Assembly (NCBI GenBank): GCA_050084985.1
Contig: JBITNC010000001.1
Span: forward strand, 89,156,001-89,220,000
Direction: 5' to 3'
Source: Nageia nagi
Lineage: Eukaryota > Pinophyta
Length of the DNA: 64,000 bases
The position numbers were made by a program, and so were the translations under genes. Below, in pieces: positions 46,418 to 56,199 of this stretch (position 1 is its first letter; the number at the start of each line of letters is the position of its first letter). The notes beneath the pieces are model-generated. The model saw nothing but the letters and a program-made list of their open reading frames with translations. It was not told the DNA's origin and ran no database searches.

Positions 46418-46995
46418 CAAAAACCATATGTTGAACACCTCAATGTTGTTAAGCAAATCTTGAGGTATGTCATAGGGACAAAGGATCTTGCTCTTAAGTA
46501 TTCCAAAGTGCCCTTAATTGTTCTCTCAGGGTTATCAGATTTTGATTATGGAGGAGATAAAGATGATAGAAAATCAACCTCTGCATATGTGTTCAGCATT
46601 GGTTCAGGTGCTATCTCTTGGGCTTCCAAGAAGCAACCTACTGTGACTCTTTCTACCACCAAAGCTGAATATCGAGCCATGTCTATTGCTGCCCAAGATG
46701 CTATTTGGCTGAGGCATCTTCTGAATGAAATTGGGTATAAGCAAAATGGCTCATCTCTTATTTCTTCAAACAATCAATCAGCTATCTCTTTGGCTAAGAA
46801 TCCTATGTTCCATCAGAGAACCAAACATGTGGAAATCTAAGCCCATTTTATTAGGGAGAAGGTTCTAGATGACATCATACACTTGCAGTATTGTCCATCT
46901 ACTAAAAACTCTACTAATTTGTTCACCAATCCCCTTCTTGAAGCTCAGTTCTGCAAGCTTAGGGATTCTCTCGGGTTGGTGAAGTTGCCCTCAAG
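46418..46995 (+). pseudogene. pol: Copia-2 RNase H, unit 2
   Basis: Same predicted protein as unit 1, including the stop after KHVEI at 46838. It is followed by the same PPT-like purine run and noncoding tail. Confidence 0.92.
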
Positions 46996-47009
46996 GGGGA
47001 GTGAAGTTT

Positions 47010-47839
47010 AAACTTTTGTTAGTGATGACAACTTCACCTCTAAGAGGCCTTTTTTGATTATACATTCTAGACCTCTGTGGTAAGTTTGCTCTGCGTGACA
47101 AACTTGTTGTATAATTGTTGTTATAGAGTGTTGATTATTTTATACCTCAGTGGTAAGTTTGCTCTGCGTGATAAACTTGTTGTACATTTTATACCTCCAT
47201 GGTAAGTTTGCTCTGCGTGAGAAACTTGTTGTACAAATTTTGAGCATAAAATTAATATACCTCTGTGGTAAGTTCGCTCTACGTGAGGAACTTGTTGTAC
47301 ATTCTAGACCTCTGTGGTGAGTTTACTCTATGTGAAAAACTCGTTGTACAATTTTTATGCTCTATTTAAAATCAACACATGTCTATATACAATAGGTGAC
47401 TATGAGTGATGGCTTGGCATCTCTGTGATGACTTATAGTGCACCATTGATCAGTTATTTATAAGATGGCATTATTTAATTCTCTTATTTGAATATATGAT
47501 GCATCTAACTAATTTGTTCATGAGTTGCTTGTAGCATGCAGGATCTTCTTCAGAAATGCAGGTTACTCACCTTGTGAAAGCAAGCTCATGGAGACTCACA
47601 TGTCAGCTTAAAGTTGATCGACTACTATGTACAGTGAAACCAGTTATGGTTAATGATTGTATTGTAAACCATTTTTTTTCAAATGGTAATGTAGTGAGTC
47701 TCATACTAGTTCTCAAAAAGATTCTCAAATATGTAAAAGTTCTCATCTCCACTTGTATCTCTATGGAGGAGAACTCTCTCTTACTCTCTCTCTTCTCTCT
47801 TCTACGCTCTATCCCAATATTGCATTAAGGGGTGATAAT
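47010..47839 (+). other. Copia-2 noncoding 3' tail with hairpin array, unit 2
   Basis: It repeats the unit-1 tail. The five 24-nt hairpins are at 47082-47105, 47155-47178, 47204-47227, 47270-47293 and 47319-47342. Differences are one base in the CT-rich run near 47780-47800 and the final PPT, which reads ATTAAGGGGTGATAAT here against GGGGTGTATAAT in unit 1. Confidence 0.8.
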
Positions 47840-48321
47840 TGTTAGAATTTGTAATGAAATATTGTGAATATCTAAACTCCTTGTAAATTCAATTAATCAC
47901 TTAAGGGTATGTAGATACCTTAAGAGATTAATTGAATTCTTTAATATGTAGACTTTGACTTTACCAAAGTGGTTAGTTGGTAGGTTGAAGTTAGGTGATA
48001 CATTTAATGTAACCCTAACGTTACCCTTGGGTTAAAGGAAGGTTAGGGAGGTGCTCTCAAGCTATAAATAGAGGGCCTCTCCTCTTGTAACATAACTAAG
48101 TTCTTGGAGTAAGATTACTCTACTAGTTGTGTAGGAGAGGAAGAGTATAGTTGTAAGAGAGGCATACTTGAGAATTGAGACACTAGTTGTGGATATACTC
48201 CAAGGAGGGAGGAACCACATTATACTTGTGTTATCTTGAGTGATTGTGTTATCTTGTGTATGATTGAGTTTCCTAGTCTTAGGTCCTTGAGGATTTGTTT
48301 AGATATAGTTCAAATCCTTCA
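47840..48321 (+). repeat. Copia-2 right LTR (LTR-3)
   Basis: 482 bp ending CAAATCCTTCA, directly followed by the ATAAT target duplication (48322-48326). Identical by reading to LTR-2. TATA box at 48063-48070; inverted repeat at 47886-47938. Confidence 0.95.
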
Positions 48322-48338
48322 ATAATGTTAGGTTCCTA

Positions 48339-48750
48339 TGTTACAATGCAACAAATATGAAAAGGGAAATATTACAAAAAAATAAAATGAATATCGATTT
48401 GAAATAGGAAAATGACAACTATCTAGTGGAAATAATAGAGCATGCATTGATACATAGAATATGAAATAGCAACAATAAGCAGATAAAGATAGGATTTTAT
48501 TGAATAGTAATATAATCATAGGTTGCTTCAAGGGGGCTACCTCCTTACAACTCCAAAAGTGAAAAATAATATTCAAGATGCATTTCTCCACACACTTTTA
48601 TCTATTTATAATAAACTAACCCTAAACCTAATAGAAATGCAAAATCAAGCCTTGCCCTTACAATCATAATATTATGGTTTACAATATAGGTTGATAATTT
48701 AATAAAATACTAATACTAACACTAAAATGTTAGGATGTGGGATCCTAACA
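48339..48750 (-). repeat. Gypsy-C 3' LTR
   Basis: 412 bp, with ends TGTTACAATGC and GGGATCCTAACA (TGTTA/TAACA inverted termini). It aligns end to end with 53634-54041 with many scattered differences. On the minus strand it is preceded by AAGATAGGTGGCA, a weak polypurine tract. Confidence 0.92.
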
Positions 48751-48801
48751 TGCCACCTATCTTGGGATGAAGCTTTTTCCTCAAAGCTTGAAGTGTGAAA
48801 A

Positions 48802-48960
48802 CTATTGTTGCAACTGATCAAGTATTTCCCATGTTGCATCTTCTGGTGCCATGCCTTGCCACTGCACAAGGACTTCTATGATGGAGTGATTACAAAGTTG
48901 TTGTGAATGTTGATCTAGAACTACCTTAGGTACAATTTCCATTGATCCATCCTCTGCCAA
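48802..48960 (-). pseudogene. Gypsy-C chromodomain
   Basis: The C-terminal module of the integrase in chromoviruses, thought to guide integration to modified histones. Read on the minus strand it ends at TAG 48802-48804 and reads IEVLVQWQGMAPEDATWEIL, with the two tryptophans and the E-x-x-TWE pattern of chromodomains. This piece is open and in good condition, although it is separated by a frame break from the GPY/F segment. Confidence 0.85.
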
Positions 48961-48981
48961 CTCAGGTAATTATTTCTAAAC

Positions 48982-49188
48982 TCAAACCTTCGATCCAACC
49001 ACTTTCTTGAGATAAGAGACATGAAACACTGGGTGAATCTTGGAAGAAGCAAGAAGCTTCAATTTGTATGTAGCTGGGCCAATGCATTGTAACACCTTGT
49101 AGGGACCATAAAACTTTAGGGCCAATTTTTTAGGCCCTTTTATTTTTAAGGATTTCTGGTGATAAGGTTGTAGCCTCAGAAAGACCAT
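48982..49188 (-). pseudogene. pol: Gypsy-C integrase GPY/F domain
   Basis: Minus-strand open frame beginning VFLRLQPYHQKSLKIKG, followed by KLALKFYGPYKVLQ and KIHPVFHVSYLKK. FYGPYKVL is the GPY/F signature, and the HPVFHVSYLK ending is typical of plant Gypsy elements. It lies between the catalytic core and the chromodomain, as expected. Confidence 0.9.
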
Positions 49189-50230
49189 GTCATCTACCTA
49201 GAACTCCTTTCCACATGTTGCTAATCAGCCTATTATTTCATATGATGTTGGGCTATCTAAAGGTTATCTTGAGCAAATAAAGAATATCATCTTGATTAAC
49301 TAAAGCTAAGTTAACTACCTAAACTTTACTGGTACTTACAACATACGAGGTGACTGTTAATGGAGCTTAACCATACACTACTTCATAGGAGGTCATCTTA
49401 CTGGTAGAATGATAAGATGTATTATACCATGACTCAACCAAGGGAAGCCATTGTACCCAATGCATAGGTTATGTTGAAGAAAAATAATGTAAATATGTTT
49501 CCAAACATTTGTTGATAATTTCAATCTGACCATTAGTTTATGGGTGATATGTTGAGCTCATGTTTAGTTGGGTACCTTGCAGCTTAAAAAGCTCTTACCA
49601 AAAATGGCTTGTAAAAGTGGCATCACAATCACTAACAATCATCATTAGCATGCCATGTAGTTTGAAAATTATATCCAAGAATAATTGTGCCACTATCATT
49701 GCCTTGTAGGGATGAGCCAATGAATGAAAATGAGCATCTTTGGATAATCAATCAACCACCACCAGAATAATTGATTTACCATTGGATTGAGGAAGGCCTT
49801 TAATAAAATCCATTGAGATATTAGTCCATGTATGAGTAGGTATGGGAAGAGGTTGAAGGAGTCCTAAAGTACCCACTATCTCACCTTTTGCCATTAACAC
49901 ACATCACAAGCTACCACAAACTGCTTGATATCTAATTTCATACCTGCCTAATAGAACAATCATGCCACTTATTTATAAATTTTCAAAAATCCATCATGTC
50001 CTAAGGTAGATGAGGAATGCAATTCAGCAAGTATTTTTTTATTTACATTTTGAAGAATATGGTAACAAAATTTGACCTTTGAATCTCAAAATACCATCAT
50101 GCCATGTGTGGTGTGGTTTACTTGTGGGGTCTTGAGTGATTTGTTTTCACAATTCTTGGGTGGAGCTATCCTCTATCCACTCTTGTTTAACTTTATCCAA
50201 CCATTGAGAAATAGGATAAAAAAGAGCTTA
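49189..50230 (-). pseudogene. pol: Gypsy-C integrase core
   Basis: Minus-strand fragments in order: the zinc-binding region (about 49900-50000); [23 protein letters not shown] with the first Asp (about 49760-49830); IVSDCDATFTSHFW with the second Asp (about 49600-49640); TNGQIEIINKCLETYL with the Glu (about 49490-49540); and HWVQWLPLVESWYNTSYH (about 49415-49455). The DDE residues are present, but stops (after VVVD, after FW, and in YHP-stop-TNG) break it. Confidence 0.85.
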
Positions 50231-51200
50231 AAGTGCTACTTGATCTTCAAATTTTTTGGATAGAGCATCGGTAACCACATTATCTTTACCTTTATGGTAT
50301 ACTATCTCATAATCATACCCCAGTAGTTTGGTCACCCATTTATGTTACTCAAGTGTAGAAATGTGTTGGTCAATGAAAAATTTCAAATTATGATGATTCG
50401 TGAGGATGATGAAATGGTGACCAATGAGATATGGTCTCCAATGTTGAACTACATGAATGATGGCAAGCATTTCTTTTTCATAAGTGGATTTACCCAAATT
50501 TTTACTAAAGAGTGATCTATTAGTGAATGCTAAGGGATGCCCCTCCTGCATCAATACTACCCCAATTTTTACTCCCTCTTCAAATATAATATGGCCTAAG
50601 TATTCAATTTCCCTCTTGCCAAATGAACATTTTGATTTTTTTTGCATATAGCTGGTGTCCCTTCAAAATTTGTAAGGTTTGGTCAACATGTGCCACATGT
50701 TCTTACCATGTCCTACTATAGATCAAGATATCATCAAAGAAAACTAAAATGAACTTCCTAATGAATGGAAAAAACACCTAATTCATTAAACTTTGAAATG
50801 TGGATAGAACATTTGTGAGGCCAAAAGGCATGACCAGGAACTCATAGTGGCCCTCATGGGTGCAAAATGCAATTTTTTGTATATCCTCCTCCTTAAGGTA
50901 GATTTGGTGATACCCAAATTGTAGGTCCAACTTGGAAAACTATCTTGCCCCATGCAGTTCATCCAATAATTCATCAATGATTGGTATGGGAAATTTGTCC
51001 TTGATAGAAATTTTGTTGAGGGCTCTGAAATCCACACACATACACTATGAACCATCTTTCTTATGAAATAATATAATTAGAAAAGAATTATGGGCTTACG
51101 GTAGGTCAAATTATTCCTGCATCCAACAGTTCCTTAACCAATTTTTCAATTTTATTTTTCTATAAACAAGGATACTGATAAGAATGAATGTTTGGTGGGT
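50231..51200 (-). pseudogene. pol: Gypsy-C reverse transcriptase/RNase H with junction deletion
   Basis: Minus-strand RT reads [30 protein letters not shown], then [13 protein letters not shown] and [18 protein letters not shown]. The catalytic FFDDILIYS box is at about 50715-50742. It passes through CSFGKREIEYLGHIIFEEGV and then jumps straight to KIGVVLMQEGHPLAF of RNase H (about 50535-50580). The RT connection and the first part of RNase H, with its first catalytic Asp, are missing. RNase H continues YEKEMLAIIHVVQHWRPYL and NVVTDALSKK. The open frame 50345-50647 crosses the deletion. Confidence 0.9.
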
Positions 51201-51499
51201 GACTTCCTAGCAACAATTAGATAGCATGATCATTTGATTATTGGGGTGGTAAGCCATTGGTTCCTCAAAGGTAATTGCTTACTTAAGATGGGCTATAGAT
51301 CCTTAGGCTCTATGACTTCAAATTCAATGATTGATAAAGAGTATAACTATGCCAGCATCCCTTTTCCAATTTTCCATAGGATCTTTTCCATGCAATGTGA
51401 GCTCACAATTTGTACAGGTCCACCCTATGATCTCCTGAGAGTATGCTCATGTTCATCTATCTTGAAGGTCATACATAGCTTTGCAAAGTTCCACTACAC

Positions 51500-51780
51500 G
51501 ATGCCCAAATTCTTAGCCATTACACCCCCAAAACTATATCACATCCCCCAAGTGGTAAAGAATACATGTTGCTTTTCAAAGTATAGTGGTCCATGCTCAA
51601 TTTGACATTATGACATGTGCCTTTACATGCTATTTTTCCTTCCATTACCAACCATAACCTCAAATTATTTGTAGGATGGATGTAACAGTTAGCAAACTTA
51701 GACACCATGGATCAATGAAATTATGAGAACTTCTTAAATCCAACAATATTATGAGATGGTGCTTTTTAAAAAACCCTTTG
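51500..51780 (-). pseudogene. pol: Gypsy-C aspartic protease remnant
   Basis: The minus-strand frame 51520-51708 ends MYSLPLGGCDIVLGV, the conserved end of the chromovirus protease. Upstream at about 51700-51770 the active-site region reads SRSSHNFID, with DxGS degraded to SRSS. Confidence 0.8.
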
Positions 51781-51799
51781 ATTTTCATAGTTGAGGGTT

Positions 51800-52760
51800 A
51801 GTAACTTCCTACTAATGCACTGTAAGAGATAACTGGGGCCTCCTCATCTGGAATTTCCTCTGTAGCCTCTTTGGGTGCACTCTCATATTCCTTCTCACTA
51901 AGAGCATTAGATCAAGTAAATATAACTTTTGTTGAATACAATGATGACCATGAATAAATTTCTCATCATAATTATAGCATATACCCTTCTTTTGATGCTC
52001 TTCCATTTCCTCCATGCCAACTTCTTAGTTTGCATTGTGCAATTCAGTGATGGGGCACTTGTATTATTAGAGGAATGAGAAATATTATGTGTTTTTGTGA
52101 ATGGGGTCTTAAATTTCATCGATGAGTACTAGCTTTATCTTCAAAAAGGTTTTGTCAAAGCAATAACATCCATCACACTTTTGGATTAAACATTTTACCC
52201 TCTAGTTTAATTCCTTCCTTTAATCCATTGAAAAAATAACTTGTAAAAATGCATCATCCCACCCTTTGTGTGATTTGCTAATTTTTCAAACTGATTTTGG
52301 TATTCTTTGACTGTTGTAATTTGACATAACTTGTTCAATGCCCCTGTGAAATCTTCATAGTCATTAGGACCAAAATGGATCAATAATTATTGAGTAAATT
52401 CATCCCATAAAGGAGCAAGATGCATTTTTGAGTACCACTGGTGCCATTGGAGAGCCTCACAATCCAAATGAAAAGTTGCCATGCACACCTTCAAATCCTC
52501 TGGAATTGGTTCAATGTGAAATATGTCCGAACTTATAAATCTAGCCAGTGAGATCATCTCCATCAAATCAAGGAAAATCTAATTTGGTTATGCAAGGAAG
52601 GAGGAAACCATCTTTTAGCCTTGAAAGTTATGATGATACCCCTATGGATTTCTAAATACCCTAATTGTTGTGAATTGGATGCATTGTTGGTATGATTGAG
52701 ACTTAGTTGGACATTATCACATTCACTATCAAGGGTTTGTATTTGGGTATGTATTTATCG
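51800..52760 (-). pseudogene. gag: Gypsy-C gag remnant
   Basis: Minus-strand Gag pieces lie between about 52760 and 51800. The clearest is the zinc-knuckle-like KGICYNYDEKFIHGHHC at about 51940-51990, a form typical of chromovirus Gag (C-x2-C-x-EKF-x2-GH-x-C). Its second Cys has changed to Tyr. An acidic segment, SEKEYESAPKEATEEIPDEE, follows at 51845-51905. The capsid part is fragmented by stops. Confidence 0.78.
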
Positions 52761-53619
52761 AATTTCTACCCTAAATGTACTAGTAAGTATATCTACCATT
52801 TGTTGGATCATAGTTTGAAATGTCAACATGGTAGGATTAGTTTATTCTACTATTTGGGATCTTGTCTCAGTGCCATTTCTAGAAACTGCTATTTTTGAAG
52901 TTATTATTTTTGAAAATTACTATTTTTAGAAACTACTATTTTTAGAAAGTGCCCAAAAAAGTGTATGGGTGTAATATATTAAAATTATTTAGCTTGAAAG
53001 ATGATCAAATGGGCTAGATCTTAAATATTTTTTTTATGTTTGTGGGTTTTCTGCTTTTATTAACAACTACTGAAATGGTATAGATTTTTAGTTATTTAGC
53101 TTTGAAGTTTTTGCTACCTCTAAACTGCTATTTTTAGCAACTCTAAAAAACTACATGTCACACATTCTACTTCTTGAATCAAGTTTTTTATGTGAAGGAA
53201 TTATTATAGGTAAAGATTATCTGCTCTATAGGCTTGTCTAAACACCCCTCCTATCAACTTTCATAAGGAAAGAGGCTACAGAGATGGCTTCTGTGATAAG
53301 TTTCCAACAGCACTTTCTGGTGCACTACAATTTACAAATGGTTAACATAGCTTCCTACCTAGTTTTTATTTATAGCCTAGATAGTCTTCGATATATCTTT
53401 TAGTACTAGAGTCTGATTCCATGTAGGGTTCTATCTGAGGCTTAGGTATTGGTGAAAATTTGTTTGCACCTCACTTCACACATAACTTTATGGGTAAGTG
53501 TGTTTAGCCAAAAATGATAGATCCTCCTAGATATTTTAAAACCCCAATATAAGGTTTCTAGCTTAGAACTCTAAGAATGTTTTTTTTTATTTTCCTACAA
53601 TAGAATGGCCCTGGAAAGA
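52761..53619 (-). other. Gypsy-C leader (minus strand)
   Basis: Untranslated region between the primer site and gag of Gypsy-C. It holds a degenerate tandem repeat of CTATTTTTAGAAA-type units at about 52880-52950, with one more near 53125. No gene was recognised. Confidence 0.6.
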
Positions 53620-53631
53620 GCTCTTATACTA
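53620..53631 (-). promoter_or_regulatory. Gypsy-C primer-binding site
   Basis: GCTCTTATACTA on the plus strand, that is TAGTATAAGAGC on the minus strand, two mismatches from the tRNA-iMet site TGGTATCAGAGC. It is two bases from the LTR at 53634. Confidence 0.75.
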
Positions 53632-53633
53632 GA

Positions 53634-54041
53634 TGTTACGATGCTACAAATATGAAAAGGGAAATATTGCAAAAAATGAAATGAATATCAATTTGAAATA
53701 GAAAAATGAAAACTATATAGTGGAAATAATAGAGCATGTGTTGATAAATAAAACATAAAATAGCAATAATAAGCAAATAAGGATAGGATTTTATTGAATA
53801 GTAATAAGAATCAAGCCACTTCAAGGGGGCTACCTCCCTTTCAACTCCAAAAGTGAAAAATAATGTTCAAGATGCATTTCTCCACATAGTTCTATCTATT
53901 TATAATAAACTAACCCTAACCCTAATAAAAATGCAAAATCGAGCCACCCTTACAATCATAATATTATGATTTACAATATAGGCTAATAATTTAATAAAAT
54001 ACTAATACTAACACTAAAATGTTAGGATGTGGGATCTAACA
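53634..54041 (-). repeat. Gypsy-C 5' LTR
   Basis: 408 bp, begins TGTTACGATGC and ends GGGATCTAACA on the plus strand. It is directly followed by the target duplication TCCTA. It contains CTAACCCTAACCCTAA near 53912, a short telomere-like run that is only partly kept in the other LTR. Confidence 0.92.
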
Positions 54042-54046
54042 TCCTA

Positions 54047-55000
54047 GCATCTTCACTTCATTATTCCATCTCTTATAGTTGATTTTGGATATAGGACTAA
54101 GGGCATTACTTATTCCTCTCCAACTCAATGATGAAATATCCTATCTTAGCGAAGAAATAATAGAAGTAAATATCGGTACCCAAGAGGACCCATAGTTGAT
54201 CAAAATAGGAGCTTGGTTAAATTTGAAAGAATGTAAAGATACCACCTATTGTGAAAAGAGTTTTTTGATATCTTTGCTTGATCTTATTCTAATATGCCTA
54301 GTCTTGATCCTAATTTTATCACTCATAACCTAGTTATCAATGAAAATGTCAAACCAATTCAAGAAAAACCTAGAAAGATGCATCCTGGGTAGCCTTACTA
54401 TTAAAAAAAAATTAAGAAGTATCTTGTTGTTGATTTCATTATTCCTATAGATTATTCTTCATGGATTTATAACATTATACCTACAGCTAATCCTAATGGT
54501 GAAATAATATGTTGTACATATTTCAAGGATATCAATAAGGCATATCCTAAAGATGCTTTTCATTTTCCTAGCATTGATATGATTGTAAATTCAACAGCAA
54601 GCCATGAGATTTTGTCTTTAATGGATAGATTTTTTGTTACAATCAAATTAGGATCAATAATGAGGACCAACATAAGACAACTTTTGTTACTCCTTGGGGC
54701 ACATTTTGTTAGGTGGTCATGTCTTTTGGTCTACAGAATGCAGTGCAACTTATTAAAGAACCATGGTAGTGTGTTCCATGATATAATCCATAATAATGTT
54801 GAGGTATATGTTGATGATATCCTAACCAAATCACAACTAAATATAATATATTTCATATTTAAGAAATATTTTCCAAAGAATGAGAGAATACAAGTTGAAA
54901 TTGAAACCACAGAAGTGTGCAGTCTCATAGGTAAATATACGAGGTATAGATTTGGATCCAAGAAAGTTTAGCCATTATTTATTTTCCATCTCTTAAGAAT
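54047..55000 (+). pseudogene. pol: Gypsy-A reverse transcriptase remnant
   Basis: Continuation of Gypsy-A after the two insertions. LDPNFITHNLVINENVKPIQ (about 54303) is the RT entry; Gypsy-B has LDPSFIMHNLPLKEDVKPIK. Then come KDAFHFPSIDMIVNSTASHE (54553-54610) and MDRFF. The catalytic YVDDI is at 54807-54821, in the open frame 54579-54971. The FKDINKAYPKDAFHFP motif is preserved, but the conserved PFGL loop is shifted out of frame (RWSCLLVYRMQ). Confidence 0.88.
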
Positions 55001-55560
55001 TTGAGAGAGTTGATAAGTATTCAAGGGAAAGTTCAAGTAGTCAAAAGGTTCATTGCTCAGCTAGAAGATATGACCTCCCCATTTTCTCAATTTTGAAGAA
55101 GGGTGAGAAATTCATTTGGATGAAAAGTATCAAAAGGCTTTGGACATATCAAAAGTTATGTTACTGATTCTCTAGTTTTATCCCTTATATTCAAAAAAGA
55201 GTTTATTAATTTATGTTTTAACAATATTAAATGAATTAGGGTAATGCTAGCTCAAAAGGATGATAATAATAAGGAAAAAATAATCTATTACGCTAATAAG
55301 ACTTTACTTGATTATGAGACAAGATATACTCCAATTGAAATGAAGTATTTGTTATAGTTTTCTAAACTAAAATTTAAGACATTACATGCTTGAAAATACA
55401 ACTTATGTCATAGCTTAAGATGATCCTCTCAGATATCTCATTTTTAAGTCCTACCTGTCTGGAAGGGCTACAAAAGGTCATGTTGCTTCAAGAATTTAAT
55501 TTAGTCTTTATCAATTAGAATTAGATAAAGGGACAAGATATAACAAACTTTATTACAAAT
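55001..55560 (+). pseudogene. pol: Gypsy-A RNase H (first) remnant
   Basis: Broken frames after RT: FQKALDISK-like (about 55130), RVMLAQKDDNN (about 55240), then IIYYANKTLLDYETRYTPIEMKYL (55287-55355), the usual Gypsy RNase H middle. The DPLRYLIFKSYLSGRATKG segment (about 55423-55478) is the end of this domain in the Tat group. Confidence 0.8.
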
Positions 55561-55729
55561 CATCCATGAAATGAAGTAACCAACATGCAAGAATAGTTTC
55601 TATATGAAGATGGATGGCCTTAATAACCCTGAACCTAAGTTATGCTACATCCATGCACTATAGCTCCATTATTGAGCTTTGAATTCCCATAATTTTTTGT
55701 TGGTTTTATAGACAATGATGAATGCACCT

Positions 55730-56112
55730 ATTCTTTGATGGTTCTAAATGCATTCAAAACCAGGGGTAGGAATTGTTCTTATCAACCCTCACAATGATGT
55801 TATCCCTATGTTTACCATTTAAGTTTTAATTGCACTAATAATATAGCAAAATATGAGGCTCTAATTTTAGGATTAAAAGTTGCAATACTCATGAAAGTGA
55901 AAAAGATCAAAATATTTGGTGATTATCAACTCATTTTGAAGCAAGTGTCCAACATCTACAACACTAAAGATCCCAAGTTACAACCATACAAGGATATGGT
56001 GGAGAATCTTCTCATCTACTTCAATGAGTATGAAATTGACAACATTCCAAGGGATAGCAATATGTATGCTAATGTAATGGCTAGTGCCACTTCCTTTCTC
56101 TTATTAACATAG
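55730..56112 (+). pseudogene. Gypsy-A second (archaeal-type) RNase H
   Basis: A second RNase H after the first, a hallmark of the Tat branch of plant Ty3/Gypsy elements. Motifs are FDGSKCIQN (first Asp, about 55733), GIVLINPHNDVIPM (about 55775), AKYEALILGLKVA (Glu, about 55848), IKIFGDYQLILKQVSNIYNT (Asp, 55908-55967), then LQPYKDMVENL and IDNIPRDSNMYANVMASAT. The last 74 codons are open (55891-56112). A stop and a frameshift break the N-terminal half. Confidence 0.85.
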
Positions 56113-56199
56113 AAGATGAAGAGACTATTCTCATAATCAAAAACATAGGTAAGCCTTCTCATAAATTTGTTGTTGAATATTTGATTAAGGATCATTATT

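Larger units (their letters stand above)
30931..48321 (+). mobile_element. Copia-2: tandem Copia element with three LTRs and two internal regions
   Basis: The layout is LTR (30931-31411), internal (31412-39384), LTR (39385-39866), internal (39867-47839), LTR (47840-48321). The whole block is flanked once by ATAAT (30926-30930 and 48322-48326), as expected for one insertion event. The two internal regions gave identical predicted proteins wherever I compared them. The only differences I found are single-base indels, mostly in short homopolymers. The middle and right LTRs look identical; the left LTR differs at four substitutions and one indel. This suggests one insertion followed by a recent tandem gain of an internal-plus-LTR unit (about 8455 bp). 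A genome-assembly duplication is the alternative. Confidence 0.93.
48339..54041 (-). mobile_element. Gypsy-C: minus-strand chromovirus retrotransposon
   Basis: LTRs at 48339-48750 and 53634-54041 flank a minus-strand gag-protease-RT-RNase H-integrase-chromodomain set. The 5-bp duplication TCCTA (48334-48338 and 54042-54046) is exact. On the minus strand the primer site follows the right-hand LTR. Chromodomain and GPY/F motifs identify the chromovirus branch of Ty3/Gypsy. The two LTRs differ at many sites, so it is older than Copia-2. It lies in Gypsy-A only 12 bp from the end of the Copia-2 target duplication. All frames are broken, and an internal deletion affects RNase H. Confidence 0.93.

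Noticed and set aside
53905-53925. Telomere-like CTAACCCTAACCCTAA
   Set aside because: It is about two units only, lies within a Gypsy-C LTR, and is partly different in the other LTR, so it is not an interstitial telomere.
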